From CAMFLJ01 sp965279255 (GTDB taxonomy: Bacteria > Actinomycetota > Acidimicrobiia > Acidimicrobiales > Acidimicrobilacustridaceae), in contig OZ257146.1 of the NCBI GenBank assembly GCA_965279255.1, positions 4,278,001 through 4,342,000 of the forward strand: a stretch of 64,000 nt of DNA. Direction: 5' to 3'. Each line of letters starts with the position of its first letter. Within the stretch, counting starts at the first letter, position 1. The translations under genes and the position numbers were made by a program. A model generated the notes under the pieces. It was not told the DNA's origin. It was given only the letters and a program-made list of their open reading frames with translations, and did no database searches. Shown here in pieces: positions 42,561 through 50,021 of this stretch.

Positions 42561-43241
42561 GTGCAGACCGAGATCGAGTACGGGCCGGCCTACGCCGTCG
42601 CCAAGGTGACCCTCGCCGGGGGTGAGCGGGTGAAGGCCGACGGGGGCGCCATGCTCGCCATGTCGACCGGGACCGAGATCGAGACCTCGACCCAGGGCGG
42701 TGCCCTCAAGGGCCTGAAGCGCTCGCTGCTCGGTGGCGAGTCGTTCTTCATGAACACCTTCACGGCACCCCCGCAGGGTGGCGAGATCCTCTTCGCCCCC
42801 AAGCTGCCGGGCGACATCGTGCCCTTCACGCTCGAGGGCAGGACGATGTACCTCACCTCGGGCAACTACATCGCCTCCGAGGAGACGGTCGACATCGACA
42901 GCAACTGGGGCGGCTCGAAGACCTTCTTCAGCCGTCAGGGCCTGTTCATGCTGAAGGTGGAGGGCCAGGGGCAGGTCATCGCCGGGAGCTTCGGTGCCAT
43001 CAAGCCGGTGGAGCTCCAGGCCGGCGAGTCCTACACGATCGACACCGGTCACCTCGTCGGCTGGGAGGAGGGCATCACCTACAAGGTGCACAAGGTGGGC
43101 AGCTGGAAGTCGACGCTCCTCTCGGGTGAGGGCCTGGTCGCCGAGCTGACCGGGCCGGGTCGCCTCTACATCCAGACCCGCAGCGCCGAGGCGCTGCTGC
43201 ACTGGATCGAGGAGCGCATGCCGCAGAACAACAACGCCTGA
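42561..43241 (+). CDS. AIM24/TIGR00266 family protein
   Basis: The 226-residue beta-rich protein has QTEIEYGPAYAVAKVTLAGGERVKADGGAMLAMS, ESFFMNTFTAPPQGGEILFAPKLPGDIVPFTLEG and the terminal GPGRLYIQTRSAEALLHWI, typical of the TIGR00266/AIM24 family. Fungal Aim24 is a mitochondrial inner-membrane organising protein; the bacterial role is undefined. GTG 42561 follows GGGAGACC. Longer frames run into the glycosyltransferase gene and were rejected. Confidence 0.88.
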   Translation: MQTEIEYGPAYAVAKVTLAGGERVKADGGAMLAMSTGTEIETSTQGGALKGLKRSLLGGESFFMNTFTAPPQGGEILFAPKLPGDIVPFTLEGRTMYLTSGNYIASEETVDIDSNWGGSKTFFSRQGLFMLKVEGQGQVIAGSFGAIKPVELQAGESYTIDTGHLVGWEEGITYKVHKVGSWKSTLLSGEGLVAELTGPGRLYIQTRSAEALLHWIEERMPQNNNA

Positions 43242-43278
43242 CCGATCTGCGGCGGACGGGGAGAGTCGGGCCCGGCGG

Positions 43279-43284
43279 TAGCCT
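43279..43284 (+). promoter_or_regulatory. -10 of a predicted leaderless promoter (udg)
   Basis: TAGCCT is followed by exactly six bases and GTG 43291, leaving no room for a Shine-Dalgarno. Confidence 0.45.
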
Positions 43285-43290
43285 TTGCCG

Positions 43291-43890
43291 GTGCCCGCCT
43301 CTCTCGCCGTCGTCGCCGACGACGCCGCCACCTGCACCCGTTGCTCGCTGGCGACGGGCCGCACGAACGTCGTGTTCGGCATGGGCGACCCCGCCTCCGA
43401 CCTGATGTTCATCGGCGAGGGGCCCGGTGCCGAGGAGGACAAGCAGGGCCTGCCCTTCGTGGGCCGCTCCGGTCAGCTCCTCGACCGCCTCATGGCCGAG
43501 GAGATGGGGCTCACCCGCGACCGCGTCTACATCGCCAACGTCGTGAAGTGCCGGCCCCCCAACAACCGCGACCCGCTGCCCGACGAGATCGAGTCGTGCC
43601 GGCCGTTCCTGGAGGCGCAGCTCGAGCTGATCGCACCAAAGGTCGTGGTCACCCTCGGGAACTTCGCCGGCAAACTGCTGCTGCGGAGCAAGGACGGCAT
43701 CACCAAGCTGCGGGGTCGCAGCTACCCCTTCGCCACGGGTGTGCTCGTGCCCACGGTGCACCCCGCCTACGTGCTCCGGGGCGGCGGCGAGCCGATGGCG
43801 CAGATGCGCGCCGACCTCGTGCGCGCCAAGCAGGCTCTCGCCGATGCGGGCTCGCCGCTCGCCACCTCACCCACCGGGACGGACCGATGA
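43291..43890 (+). CDS. udg: Type-4 uracil-DNA glycosylase (4Fe-4S)
   Basis: It excises uracil from DNA to start base-excision repair. The 199-residue protein has the four cluster cysteines (C15 and C18 in CTRCSLATGR, then VKCRPP and ESCRPF). It also has the active-site loop GEGPGAEEDKQGLPFVGRSGQLLD and the DNA-intercalation motif TVHPAYVLR. GTG 43291 is chosen from the leaderless -10; a TTG at 43285 would add two residues. It overlaps tsaE by four bases. Confidence 0.93.
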   Translation: MPASLAVVADDAATCTRCSLATGRTNVVFGMGDPASDLMFIGEGPGAEEDKQGLPFVGRSGQLLDRLMAEEMGLTRDRVYIANVVKCRPPNNRDPLPDEIESCRPFLEAQLELIAPKVVVTLGNFAGKLLLRSKDGITKLRGRSYPFATGVLVPTVHPAYVLRGGGEPMAQMRADLVRAKQALADAGSPLATSPTGTDR

Positions 43891-44384
43891 TCTTCGCCCG
43901 CACGACCTCCGTCGAGGAGACCAAGGCGCTCGCCGCCGCACTGGCCGAGCTGGCCCGCCCCGGCGACCTGCTCCTGCTGGCCGGCGACCTGGGGGCGGGC
44001 AAGACCGCCTTCACCCAGGGCTACGGCGCGGCCCTCGGCGTCGACGACCTCATCACCAGCCCGACCTACACGCTGGTCCACAACTACGAGGGCCGGCTCG
44101 AGCTCAACCACCTCGACGTCTACCGGCTCGAGGCGCTGGCCGAGGTCCTCGACCTGGGAGTGCCCGAGATGCTCGACGACGGAGGGGTCACCGTCATCGA
44201 GTGGGGTGACTCCGTGTCGCCGGCGCTGCCCGCCGACTACCTCGAGGTCCGCTTCTCGTTCACCGAGGGCGACGACGACGAGCGCATCCTCGAGCTCGTC
44301 CCCGTCGGGCCCCGCTGGGGTGCCCGCACCCGCGCCGTCGCCACCGCGGTGGCGCCCTGGATCCAGGAGGACCCTTCGTGCTGA
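43887..44384 (+). CDS. tsaE: tRNA t6A biosynthesis ATPase TsaE
   Basis: TsaE is the ATPase that resets the TsaB-TsaD complex making N6-threonylcarbamoyladenosine on ANN-decoding tRNAs. The 165-residue protein has Walker A AGDLGAGKTAFTQGYG, SPTYTLVHNYEG, HLDVYRLE and VTVIEWGD, all typical. The ATG overlaps the udg stop (ATGA) and the 3' end overlaps tsaB by seven bases. With tsaB, rimI and tsaD it forms one operon. Confidence 0.95.
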   Translation: MIFARTTSVEETKALAAALAELARPGDLLLLAGDLGAGKTAFTQGYGAALGVDDLITSPTYTLVHNYEGRLELNHLDVYRLEALAEVLDLGVPEMLDDGGVTVIEWGDSVSPALPADYLEVRFSFTEGDDDERILELVPVGPRWGARTRAVATAVAPWIQEDPSC

Positions 44385-45076
44385 TCGCCGGGATCGACAC
44401 CGCCACCGTGCAGGTGAGCGTCGCCGTGGGCGGCCACGAGGGCGTGCTCGCCTCCACCCAGTCGTGCCGCGGTCGGCAGCACGCCGAGATCCTCACGCCC
44501 TCGATCGAGTTCACCTGCAAGCAGGCCCGCATCGAGCTGTCGGAGATCTCCGTCGTCGCCGTCGACCTCGGCCCCGGGCTGTTCACCGGCCTGCGGGTCG
44601 GCGTGGCCGCGGCCAAGGCGATGGCCCACGCCCTGAACGTGCCGATGATCGGGGTGCCGAGCCTCGACCTGCTCGCCTTCCCGGTTCGGTTCACCTCGCG
44701 GCTCATCGTGGCGGCCATCGACGCTCGGCGCGGCGAGATCTTCTACGCCTTCTACCGGCAGGTGCCCGGCGGCATCCAGCGCCTCACCGACCACCAGGTG
44801 GGCTCGCCCGACGACCTCGCCTCGGAGCTGCTCGCCACCAGCGAGGAGTGCCTCCTCGTCGGCGACGGCGCCATCCGCTACCGCGAGGTCTTCGAGGGCC
44901 TGAAGAAGTGCGAGATCGTCGAGGAGGGGCTGGCGTACCCGTCGGCCTCGTCGCTCGTGATGCTCGCCCACGCCAAGGCGCTGCGCGAGGAGTGGGTGAA
45001 GCCCTGGGACCTCCAGCCGCTCTACCTCCGCAAGCCCGACGCCGAGATCAACTGGTCGACCCGGCCCAACGCGTGA
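44378..45076 (+). CDS. tsaB: tRNA t6A biosynthesis protein TsaB
   Basis: TsaB is the scaffold partner of TsaD. The 232-residue product begins MLIAGIDTATVQVSVAVGG and has SRGRQHAEIL-like CRGRQHAEIL, VDLGPGLFTGLRVGVAAAKAMA and IDARRGEIFYAFY, the ASKHA signatures of the family. GTG 44378 is close behind AGGAGGACCC. It overlaps tsaE by seven and rimI by four bases. Confidence 0.95.
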   Translation: MLIAGIDTATVQVSVAVGGHEGVLASTQSCRGRQHAEILTPSIEFTCKQARIELSEISVVAVDLGPGLFTGLRVGVAAAKAMAHALNVPMIGVPSLDLLAFPVRFTSRLIVAAIDARRGEIFYAFYRQVPGGIQRLTDHQVGSPDDLASELLATSEECLLVGDGAIRYREVFEGLKKCEIVEEGLAYPSASSLVMLAHAKALREEWVKPWDLQPLYLRKPDAEINWSTRPNA

Positions 45077-45696
45077 TCTCCGTGATCGAGCCCCAGCGCG
45101 CGACCGCCCCCGGCGGCACCATCGTGGTTTCGCCCATGCGGCGCCGTCACCTGCGCGCCGTGCTCGGCATCGAGGACCGCACCAGCTCCACGCCGTGGTC
45201 GCTCGGGCTGTTCCTGGCCGAGGCCCGTCGCGACGAGCGCATCTACCTCGTCGCCCGCTCGGGCCACCGGGTCGTCGGCTTCGCCGGCCTGCTCTTCGCG
45301 CTGACCGACGGCCACGTCACCACCATCGCCGTCGACCCCGACCACCAGGGCGGCCGCATCGGCACGCGCCTGCTGCTCGTGCTGATCCGCCGGGCGATCG
45401 AGCGGGGGGCCGAGGCCGTCACCCTCGAGGTGCGGGCGTCGAACGAGCCCGCCCAGCGCCTCTACCGCCGCTTCGGGTTCGTGCCCGCCGGGGTGCGCAA
45501 GGGCTACTACCGCGACCCGATCGAGGACGCCCTCGTCTACTGGGCCCACGACATCCACCTGCCCGCCTACGCCGAGCGCCTCGCCTTCATCGAGGCCGAG
45601 CTCCCGACACCACTCGTGGCCGAGGGGCTCGCCCCGCTGCCGCCCCGCCCCGAGGCCCACGACGTGCCCGGAACGCCCGAGGAGGGCTACCTGTGA
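45073..45696 (+). CDS. rimI: GNAT acetyltransferase, RimI type
   Basis: The 207-residue N-acetyltransferase has the acetyl-CoA motif TTIAVDPDHQGGRIGTRLLLVLIRRA and TLEVRASNEPAQRLYRRFGFVPAGVRKGYY, the end of the GNAT fold. RimI acetylates the N-terminus of ribosomal protein S18 and some other proteins. About 45 extra residues at the C-terminus (from HDIHLPAYAERL) exceed E. coli RimI. GTG 45073 overlaps tsaB by four bases; GTG 45082 is an alternative. It overlaps tsaD by four. Confidence 0.9.
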   Translation: MISVIEPQRATAPGGTIVVSPMRRRHLRAVLGIEDRTSSTPWSLGLFLAEARRDERIYLVARSGHRVVGFAGLLFALTDGHVTTIAVDPDHQGGRIGTRLLLVLIRRAIERGAEAVTLEVRASNEPAQRLYRRFGFVPAGVRKGYYRDPIEDALVYWAHDIHLPAYAERLAFIEAELPTPLVAEGLAPLPPRPEAHDVPGTPEEGYL

Positions 45697-46697
45697 ACCG
45701 AACCCGAATCCTCGGCATCGAGACGAGCTGCGACGAGACCGCGGCGGCCGTGGTGGTCGACGGCCACGAGGTCCTCTCCTCGGTCGTCTCCAGTCAGGTC
45801 GACCTGCACGCCCGCTTCGGCGGCGTGGTGCCCGAGATCGCCAGCCGGGCCCACGTCGAGCTGCTCACGCCCGTCATCGCCCGGGCGCTCATCGAGGCCG
45901 GCATCGACGACGACCACGTCGACGCCGTCGCCGCCACCGTCGGCCCCGGCCTCATCGGCGCCCTGCTCGTCGGGGTGAGCGCGGCCAAGACCCTCGCCCT
46001 GGTGTGGGACGTGCCCTTCGTGGCCGTCAACCACCTCGAGGCCCACCTCTACGCCGCCCTGCTCGAGGACCCGGAGCTCGAGCTGCCGGTCGTCGTGCTG
46101 CTCGTCTCCGGCGGCCACACCCTGCTGGTGCTGATGGAGGGCCACGGCCAGTACCGGGTGCTCGGCTCCACCATCGACGACGCCGCGGGGGAGGCCTTCG
46201 ACAAGGTCGCGCGCTACCTCGGACTCGGCTACCCGGGCGGCCCCGCGATCGACGCCATCGCCATGGAAGGCGACCCCAACGCCATCGCGTTCCCGCGGGC
46301 GATCATGGACGACGGCTACGACTTCTCGTTCTCGGGCCTGAAGACCTCGGTCGTGAACCACGTGCGCAAGCACCCCGAGGTGGCCACCGAGGACGTCGCC
46401 GCCTCGTTCCAGGAGGCCGTCGTCGACGTGCTCGTCACCAAGGCCCGGCGTGCGGCCCGCGACCACGGGGCCAAGGGCCTGTGCCTGGCCGGGGGCGTGG
46501 CCGCCAACTCCCAGCTGCGCGAGCGCCTGCTCGACGCGTGCGTCGCCGACGGGCTGCGGGCGTTCCTCCCCAGCCGTTCGATGTGCACCGACAACGCGGC
46601 CATGGTCGCCGCCGCAGGGTGGTACCGGCTGCAGTCCGACGGACCGTCGCCGCTCGACACCGGCGCCAGCCCGAACCTGCGTCTCGCCTCCCGCTGA
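45693..46697 (+). CDS. tsaD: tRNA N6-adenosine threonylcarbamoyltransferase
   Basis: TsaD is the catalytic subunit of t6A synthesis. The 334-residue protein has LGIETSCDETAAAVV, VPEIASRAHVELL and VNHLEAHLYAALL (the metal-binding histidines), LVSGGHTLL, DDAAGEAFDKVARYLGLGYPGGP, FSFSGLKTSV and the metal Asp region MCTDNAAMVAAAG. GTG 45693 overlaps rimI by four bases. groES follows after a 158-base regulated spacer. Confidence 0.97.
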   Translation: MNRTRILGIETSCDETAAAVVVDGHEVLSSVVSSQVDLHARFGGVVPEIASRAHVELLTPVIARALIEAGIDDDHVDAVAATVGPGLIGALLVGVSAAKTLALVWDVPFVAVNHLEAHLYAALLEDPELELPVVVLLVSGGHTLLVLMEGHGQYRVLGSTIDDAAGEAFDKVARYLGLGYPGGPAIDAIAMEGDPNAIAFPRAIMDDGYDFSFSGLKTSVVNHVRKHPEVATEDVAASFQEAVVDVLVTKARRAARDHGAKGLCLAGGVAANSQLRERLLDACVADGLRAFLPSRSMCTDNAAMVAAAGWYRLQSDGPSPLDTGASPNLRLASR

Positions 46698-46741
46698 GCG
46701 GCCCCAAGGCCGACCTGTCGGCAGAAGCCTGCCGACCCGGG

Positions 46742-46770
46742 TTGTCCTGCGGCGACGGCTCGCCTATCGT
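46742..46770 (+). promoter_or_regulatory. Predicted groES-groEL promoter
   Basis: TTGTCC (46742-46747) and TATCGT (46765-46770) are 17 bases apart. The -10 abuts the first CIRCE. Confidence 0.6.
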
Positions 46771-46796
46771 TAGCACTCGTTGTATGAGAGTGCTAA
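46770..46796 (+). promoter_or_regulatory. CIRCE operator 1 (HrcA)
   Basis: TTAGCACTC, nine bases, then GAGTGCTAA: a perfect match to the CIRCE consensus bound by the heat-shock repressor HrcA. Confidence 0.95.
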
Positions 46797-46818
46797 GCAC
46801 TCTCTACTCGAGAGTGCT
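46796..46818 (+). promoter_or_regulatory. CIRCE operator 2 (HrcA), overlapping the first
   Basis: AGCACTC, nine bases, then GAGTGCT: a seven-base-arm CIRCE sharing its first base (46796) with the end of operator 1. It lies 37 bases before groES. Confidence 0.8.
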
Positions 46819-46855
46819 GATCGCCAGCTAGAACCGCCAACGGAGGCGCCCGAAA

Positions 46856-47146
46856 ATGAGCCTGCAGCCCCTGGAAGACCGCATCGTGGTCCGTCCCGGT
46901 CAGAGCGAGGAGACCACCGCCAGCGGCCTGGTCATCCCCGACACCGCCAAGGAGAAGCCCCAGCAGGGCGAGGTCCTCGCCGTGGGCCCCGGCCGTCGCA
47001 GCGAGACCACCGGTGAGCTCATCCCCGTCGACGTCAAGGTCGGCGACAAGGTCGTGTACAGCAAGTACGGCGGCACCGAGATCAGCGCCGACGGTGAGGA
47101 TGTCCTCATCCTCAACGCCCGCGACGTCCTCGCCGTCATCAAGTAG
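46856..47146 (+). CDS. groES: Co-chaperonin GroES
   Basis: GroES caps GroEL during ATP-driven folding. The 96-residue product has LQPLEDRIVVRPGQSEETTASGLVIPDTAKEKPQQGEVLAVGPG and KYGGTEISADGEDVLILNARDVLAVI, including the mobile loop. The ATG is nine bases after GGAGG. HrcA control is indicated by two CIRCE elements, so expression should rise on heat or protein-folding stress. Confidence 0.98.
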   Translation: MSLQPLEDRIVVRPGQSEETTASGLVIPDTAKEKPQQGEVLAVGPGRRSETTGELIPVDVKVGDKVVYSKYGGTEISADGEDVLILNARDVLAVIK

Positions 47147-47154
47147 GAGCCGAG

Positions 47155-48798
47155 ATGCCCAAGATCCTGAAGTTCGACGAGGACGCCCGCCGCGCCCTCG
47201 AGGCCGGCGTGAACGCCCTGGCCGACGCCGTCAAGGTCACGCTCGGCCCGAAGGGCCGCAACGTGGTGCTCGACAAGAAGTTCGGCGCCCCCACGATCAC
47301 CAACGACGGTGTCTCCATCGCTCGTGAGATCGAGCTGGAGGACCCCTTCGAGAACATGGGCGCCCAGCTCGTGAAGGAGGTCGCCACCAAGACCAACGAC
47401 ATCGCGGGCGACGGCACCACCACCGCCACCGTGCTGGCCCAGGCCCTGGTCCGCGAGGGCCTCCGCAACGTGGCCGCCGGCGCCAGCCCCCTCGGCCTCA
47501 AGCGCGGCATCGAGAAGGCCGTGGCCTCCGCCGTGGCCAGCATCGCCGAGCAGGCCAAGGAGATCGACGACAAGAGCGAGATCGCTCAGGTCGCCAGCAT
47601 CTCGGCCGCCGACACCACCATCGGTGGGGTCATCGCCGATGCCATCGACAAGGTCGGCAAGGACGGTGTCGTCACCGTCGAGGAGTCCAACACCTTCGGC
47701 ATGGACCTCGACTTCGTCGAGGGCATGCAGTTCGACAAGGGCTACCTGTCGCCGTACTTCGTCACCGATCCGGAGCGGCAGGAGGCGGTGCTCGACAACC
47801 CGTACATCCTGTTCGTGAACTCGAAGATCACCTCGGTGCAGGACATGCTCCCGGTGCTCGAGAAGGTCATGCAGTCGGGCAAGCCGCTGCTGATCATCTC
47901 CGAGGACGTCGAGGGCGAGGCCCTGGCCACCCTCGTGGTGAACAAGATCCGTGGCACCTTCAACTCGGTGGCCGTCAAGGCCCCGGGCTTCGGTGAGCGC
48001 CGCAAGGCGATGCTCGCCGACATGGCCATCCTCACCGGTGGCCAGGTCATCTCCGAAGAGGTCGGCCTCAAGCTCGACAACGCCACCCTCGACCTCCTGG
48101 GCACCGCCCGCAAGGTCGTGGTGACCAAGGACGAGACCACCATCGTCGAGGGCGCCGGCGAGTCCGCCGACGTCAACGGCCGTGTCGCCCAGATCAAGCG
48201 TGAGATCGAGGACACCGACTCCGACTGGGATCGCGAGAAGCTCCAGGAGCGCCTGGCGAAGCTGTCCGGCGGCGTTGCCGTCATCAAGGTCGGCGCCGCC
48301 ACCGAGGTGGAGCTCAAGGAGAAGAAGCACCGCATCGAGGACGCGCTGAGCGCCACTCGTGCAGCCATCGAGGAGGGTGTGGTCGCCGGTGGCGGCACCG
48401 CCCTGCTCCGGGCCCGTGCATCGCTCAAGGCCACCATCGACGGCCTCGAGGGCGACGAGGCCACCGGCGCCCGTGCGGTCTACCGTGCGCTCGAGGCTCC
48501 GGCTCGGCTCATCGCCGACAACGCCGGCCTCGAGGGTGCCGTCATCGTCCAGCAGGTGGAGAACGAGACCGGCTCGACCGGCCTCAACGCCGCCACCGGC
48601 GAGATGGTCGACCTGCTCAAGGCCGGCGTCATCGACCCGGCCAAGGTGACCCGTGCGGCGCTCCAGAACGCCGCCTCCATCGCCGCTCTTCTGCTCACCA
48701 CCGAGGCGCTCGTGGCCGACAAGCCCGACGCCGGTGGCGACGCCGCTGCCGCTGCTGCCGCCATGGGCGGCATGGGTGGCATGGGCGGGATGATGTGA
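47155..48798 (+). CDS. groEL: Chaperonin GroEL
   Basis: The 547-residue chaperonin has LGPKGRNVVLDKKFGAPTITNDGVSIAREIELEDPFENMGAQLVKEVA, the ATP-binding GDGTTTATVLAQ and DIAILTGG-type DMAILTGGQVISEE. The Gly/Met-rich tail GGMGGMGGMM marks the standard folding GroEL rather than the His-tailed GroEL1 seen in mycobacteria. It follows groES by eight bases. A 12-bp hairpin comes 33 bases after the stop. Confidence 0.98.
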   Translation: MPKILKFDEDARRALEAGVNALADAVKVTLGPKGRNVVLDKKFGAPTITNDGVSIAREIELEDPFENMGAQLVKEVATKTNDIAGDGTTTATVLAQALVREGLRNVAAGASPLGLKRGIEKAVASAVASIAEQAKEIDDKSEIAQVASISAADTTIGGVIADAIDKVGKDGVVTVEESNTFGMDLDFVEGMQFDKGYLSPYFVTDPERQEAVLDNPYILFVNSKITSVQDMLPVLEKVMQSGKPLLIISEDVEGEALATLVVNKIRGTFNSVAVKAPGFGERRKAMLADMAILTGGQVISEEVGLKLDNATLDLLGTARKVVVTKDETTIVEGAGESADVNGRVAQIKREIEDTDSDWDREKLQERLAKLSGGVAVIKVGAATEVELKEKKHRIEDALSATRAAIEEGVVAGGGTALLRARASLKATIDGLEGDEATGARAVYRALEAPARLIADNAGLEGAVIVQQVENETGSTGLNAATGEMVDLLKAGVIDPAKVTRAALQNAASIAALLLTTEALVADKPDAGGDAAAAAAAMGGMGGMGGMM

Positions 48799-48831
48799 CC
48801 CAGGCTCACGCCTGACACACCGCGTCTCGAT

Positions 48832-48859
48832 CGGGGGCCGGCCTCAGGGCCGGCCCCCG
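48832..48859 (+). terminator. Hairpin terminator after groEL
   Basis: A perfect 12-bp stem CGGGGGCCGGCC (48832-48843) with 48848-48859 has a 4-base loop. It has no T-tract but is very stable. Confidence 0.65.
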
Positions 48860-48941
48860 TTCGCGTCCCGCCTCGAGTCCGCTGGCCCTCGGCGAGGCGG
48901 CGCGCCACCGTTTCGGTGGTTCTCCGCCTCGCGATGGCGCT

Positions 48942-49046
48942 CCTGAGGCAGATCCGCTGGTTGGAGGCGCAGATCCGCCTGCGGGCGGCGGCTGTCGAGG
49001 GCTCCGGAGGCGGATGTGCAGGTCCGGGCCGCGGATCTGCCTCAGG
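48942..49046. repeat. Large nested intergenic palindrome
   Basis: Perfect 16-base arms (CCTGAGGCAGATCCGC at 48942-48957 and its complement at 49031-49046) enclose a second, imperfect pair at 48967-48980 and 49008-49019. The decamer GCAGATCCGC or its complement recurs within it. It lies between groEL and the channel gene. No coding potential is seen in the 275-base spacer. Confidence 0.75.
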
Positions 49047-49073
49047 GGCGGCGGCTACGACCTGGAACGGCCG

Positions 49074-49829
49074 TCAGTCGGGGTCGGCGGTGCCCTGGAG
49101 GTCGTGGGCCGCCGGCTGGGGGGCGGGGCCCTCGTCGCGGTTCGAGCCCATGAGGCTGACGATGCGGGCCACCGCAGTCACCAGGAAGACCTGCCCCAGC
49201 ACCGCCTCGATCACCGCTGCGCTGCGGGCCGAGTTGCTGAACGGGCTCAGGTCGCCGTAACCGACGGTGGTCAGCGTGATGAAGCTGAAGTAGACGAAGT
49301 CGCCCGGCCGGGTGGGGCCGGGCTGGGCGAAGAACTCCCCGCCCTGGATCGACGCCATCCCCCGGTAGATCGTGGCGAACCACAGGCCGATGATCAGGTA
49401 GGCCGAGATGCCCGCCGCCAGCGTGTTCAGGGTGACGTTGCGGTGCTGGAACGCCCGGCGCACGATCGACGGGAACGCCACCGCGAACAGCACGGCGTAG
49501 AGGAACGAGGCGAGGGCCACCATGTGCCGTTCTTCGCCCACGTCGAGCAGTCGGGCGATGCTGCTGAGCACCGTGCCGACGCCGACGAGCACGAGGATCA
49601 CGATCGCGGCCCGCATCAACCGCGGGTGCACGCGCGAGTGGTGGAGGGAGACCACGAGGAGCGCGGCGCTCGCCGGATAGACGATCAGGGCGCCCAGGCG
49701 GAAGTTCTCCGAGAAGGGGAACAGCACCATGCAGATGATCGCCAGCAGCAGCACCGGCATGAAGCTGTCCCGGTCGTGCAGCATCGACTGGAGGTCGAAC
49801 GCGGGACTTCTCGGCTCCGGCTCGGTCAC
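49074..49829 (-). CDS. Potassium channel family protein (TTVGYGD filter)
   Basis: The 251-residue membrane protein has about four N-terminal hydrophobic spans. A pore module follows: span SAYLIIGLWFATIYRGM, pore helix and filter FSFITLTTVGYGDLSP, and last span AAVIEAVLGQVFLVTAVARIVSL. It should conduct potassium across the cytoplasmic membrane. No RCK domain is fused. GTG 49829 is chosen because a TACGCT -10 lies six bases upstream (leaderless). ATG 49862 would add 11 residues and overlap the divergent promoter. Confidence 0.88.
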   Translation of the reverse strand: MTEPEPRSPAFDLQSMLHDRDSFMPVLLLAIICMVLFPFSENFRLGALIVYPASAALLVVSLHHSRVHPRLMRAAIVILVLVGVGTVLSSIARLLDVGEERHMVALASFLYAVLFAVAFPSIVRRAFQHRNVTLNTLAAGISAYLIIGLWFATIYRGMASIQGGEFFAQPGPTRPGDFVYFSFITLTTVGYGDLSPFSNSARSAAVIEAVLGQVFLVTAVARIVSLMGSNRDEGPAPQPAAHDLQGTADPD

Positions 49830-49835
49830 TGGAGG

Positions 49836-49841
49836 AGCGTA
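49836..49841 (-). promoter_or_regulatory. -10 of a leaderless promoter (channel gene)
   Basis: On the minus strand TACGCT is followed by six bases and GTG 49829. It lies back to back with the + strand -10 at 49848-49853. Confidence 0.45.
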
Positions 49842-49847
49842 GGTCGG

Positions 49848-49853
49848 TAGCCT
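49848..49853 (+). promoter_or_regulatory. -10 of a leaderless promoter (52-residue gene)
   Basis: TAGCCT is followed by seven bases and ATG 49861. It shares a ~31-base divergent start region with the channel gene. Confidence 0.45.
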
Positions 49854-49860
49854 TCGAGCC

Positions 49861-50019
49861 ATGGACATCCCTCCCCCCGACCCGGAGAAGCTTCTCGCCC
49901 AGTGGATGGAGTGGGAGCGAGGTGAGACCCCACCCGGTCGGGTGATGGCCAACCTGAAGACCGGTGGCCTCCCCGAGCTGCTCAAGGCGCTCGTCGAGGC
50001 GAAGGTCTCCCAGTCCTAG
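49861..50019 (+). CDS. Small conserved-looking protein, 52 residues
   Basis: MDIPPPDPEKLLAQWMEWER, GETPPGRVMANLKTGGLPELL and KALVEAKVSQS make a short soluble protein with two likely amphipathic helices around a Pro/Gly turn. Support for translation comes from a leaderless -10 at the right distance, local codon use, and a downstream gene (the NUDIX hydrolase) starting two bases after its stop. I do not recognise a function. It could be a regulator or accessory factor of the hydrolase. Confidence 0.7.
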   Translation: MDIPPPDPEKLLAQWMEWERGETPPGRVMANLKTGGLPELLKALVEAKVSQS

Positions 50020-50021
50020 AC

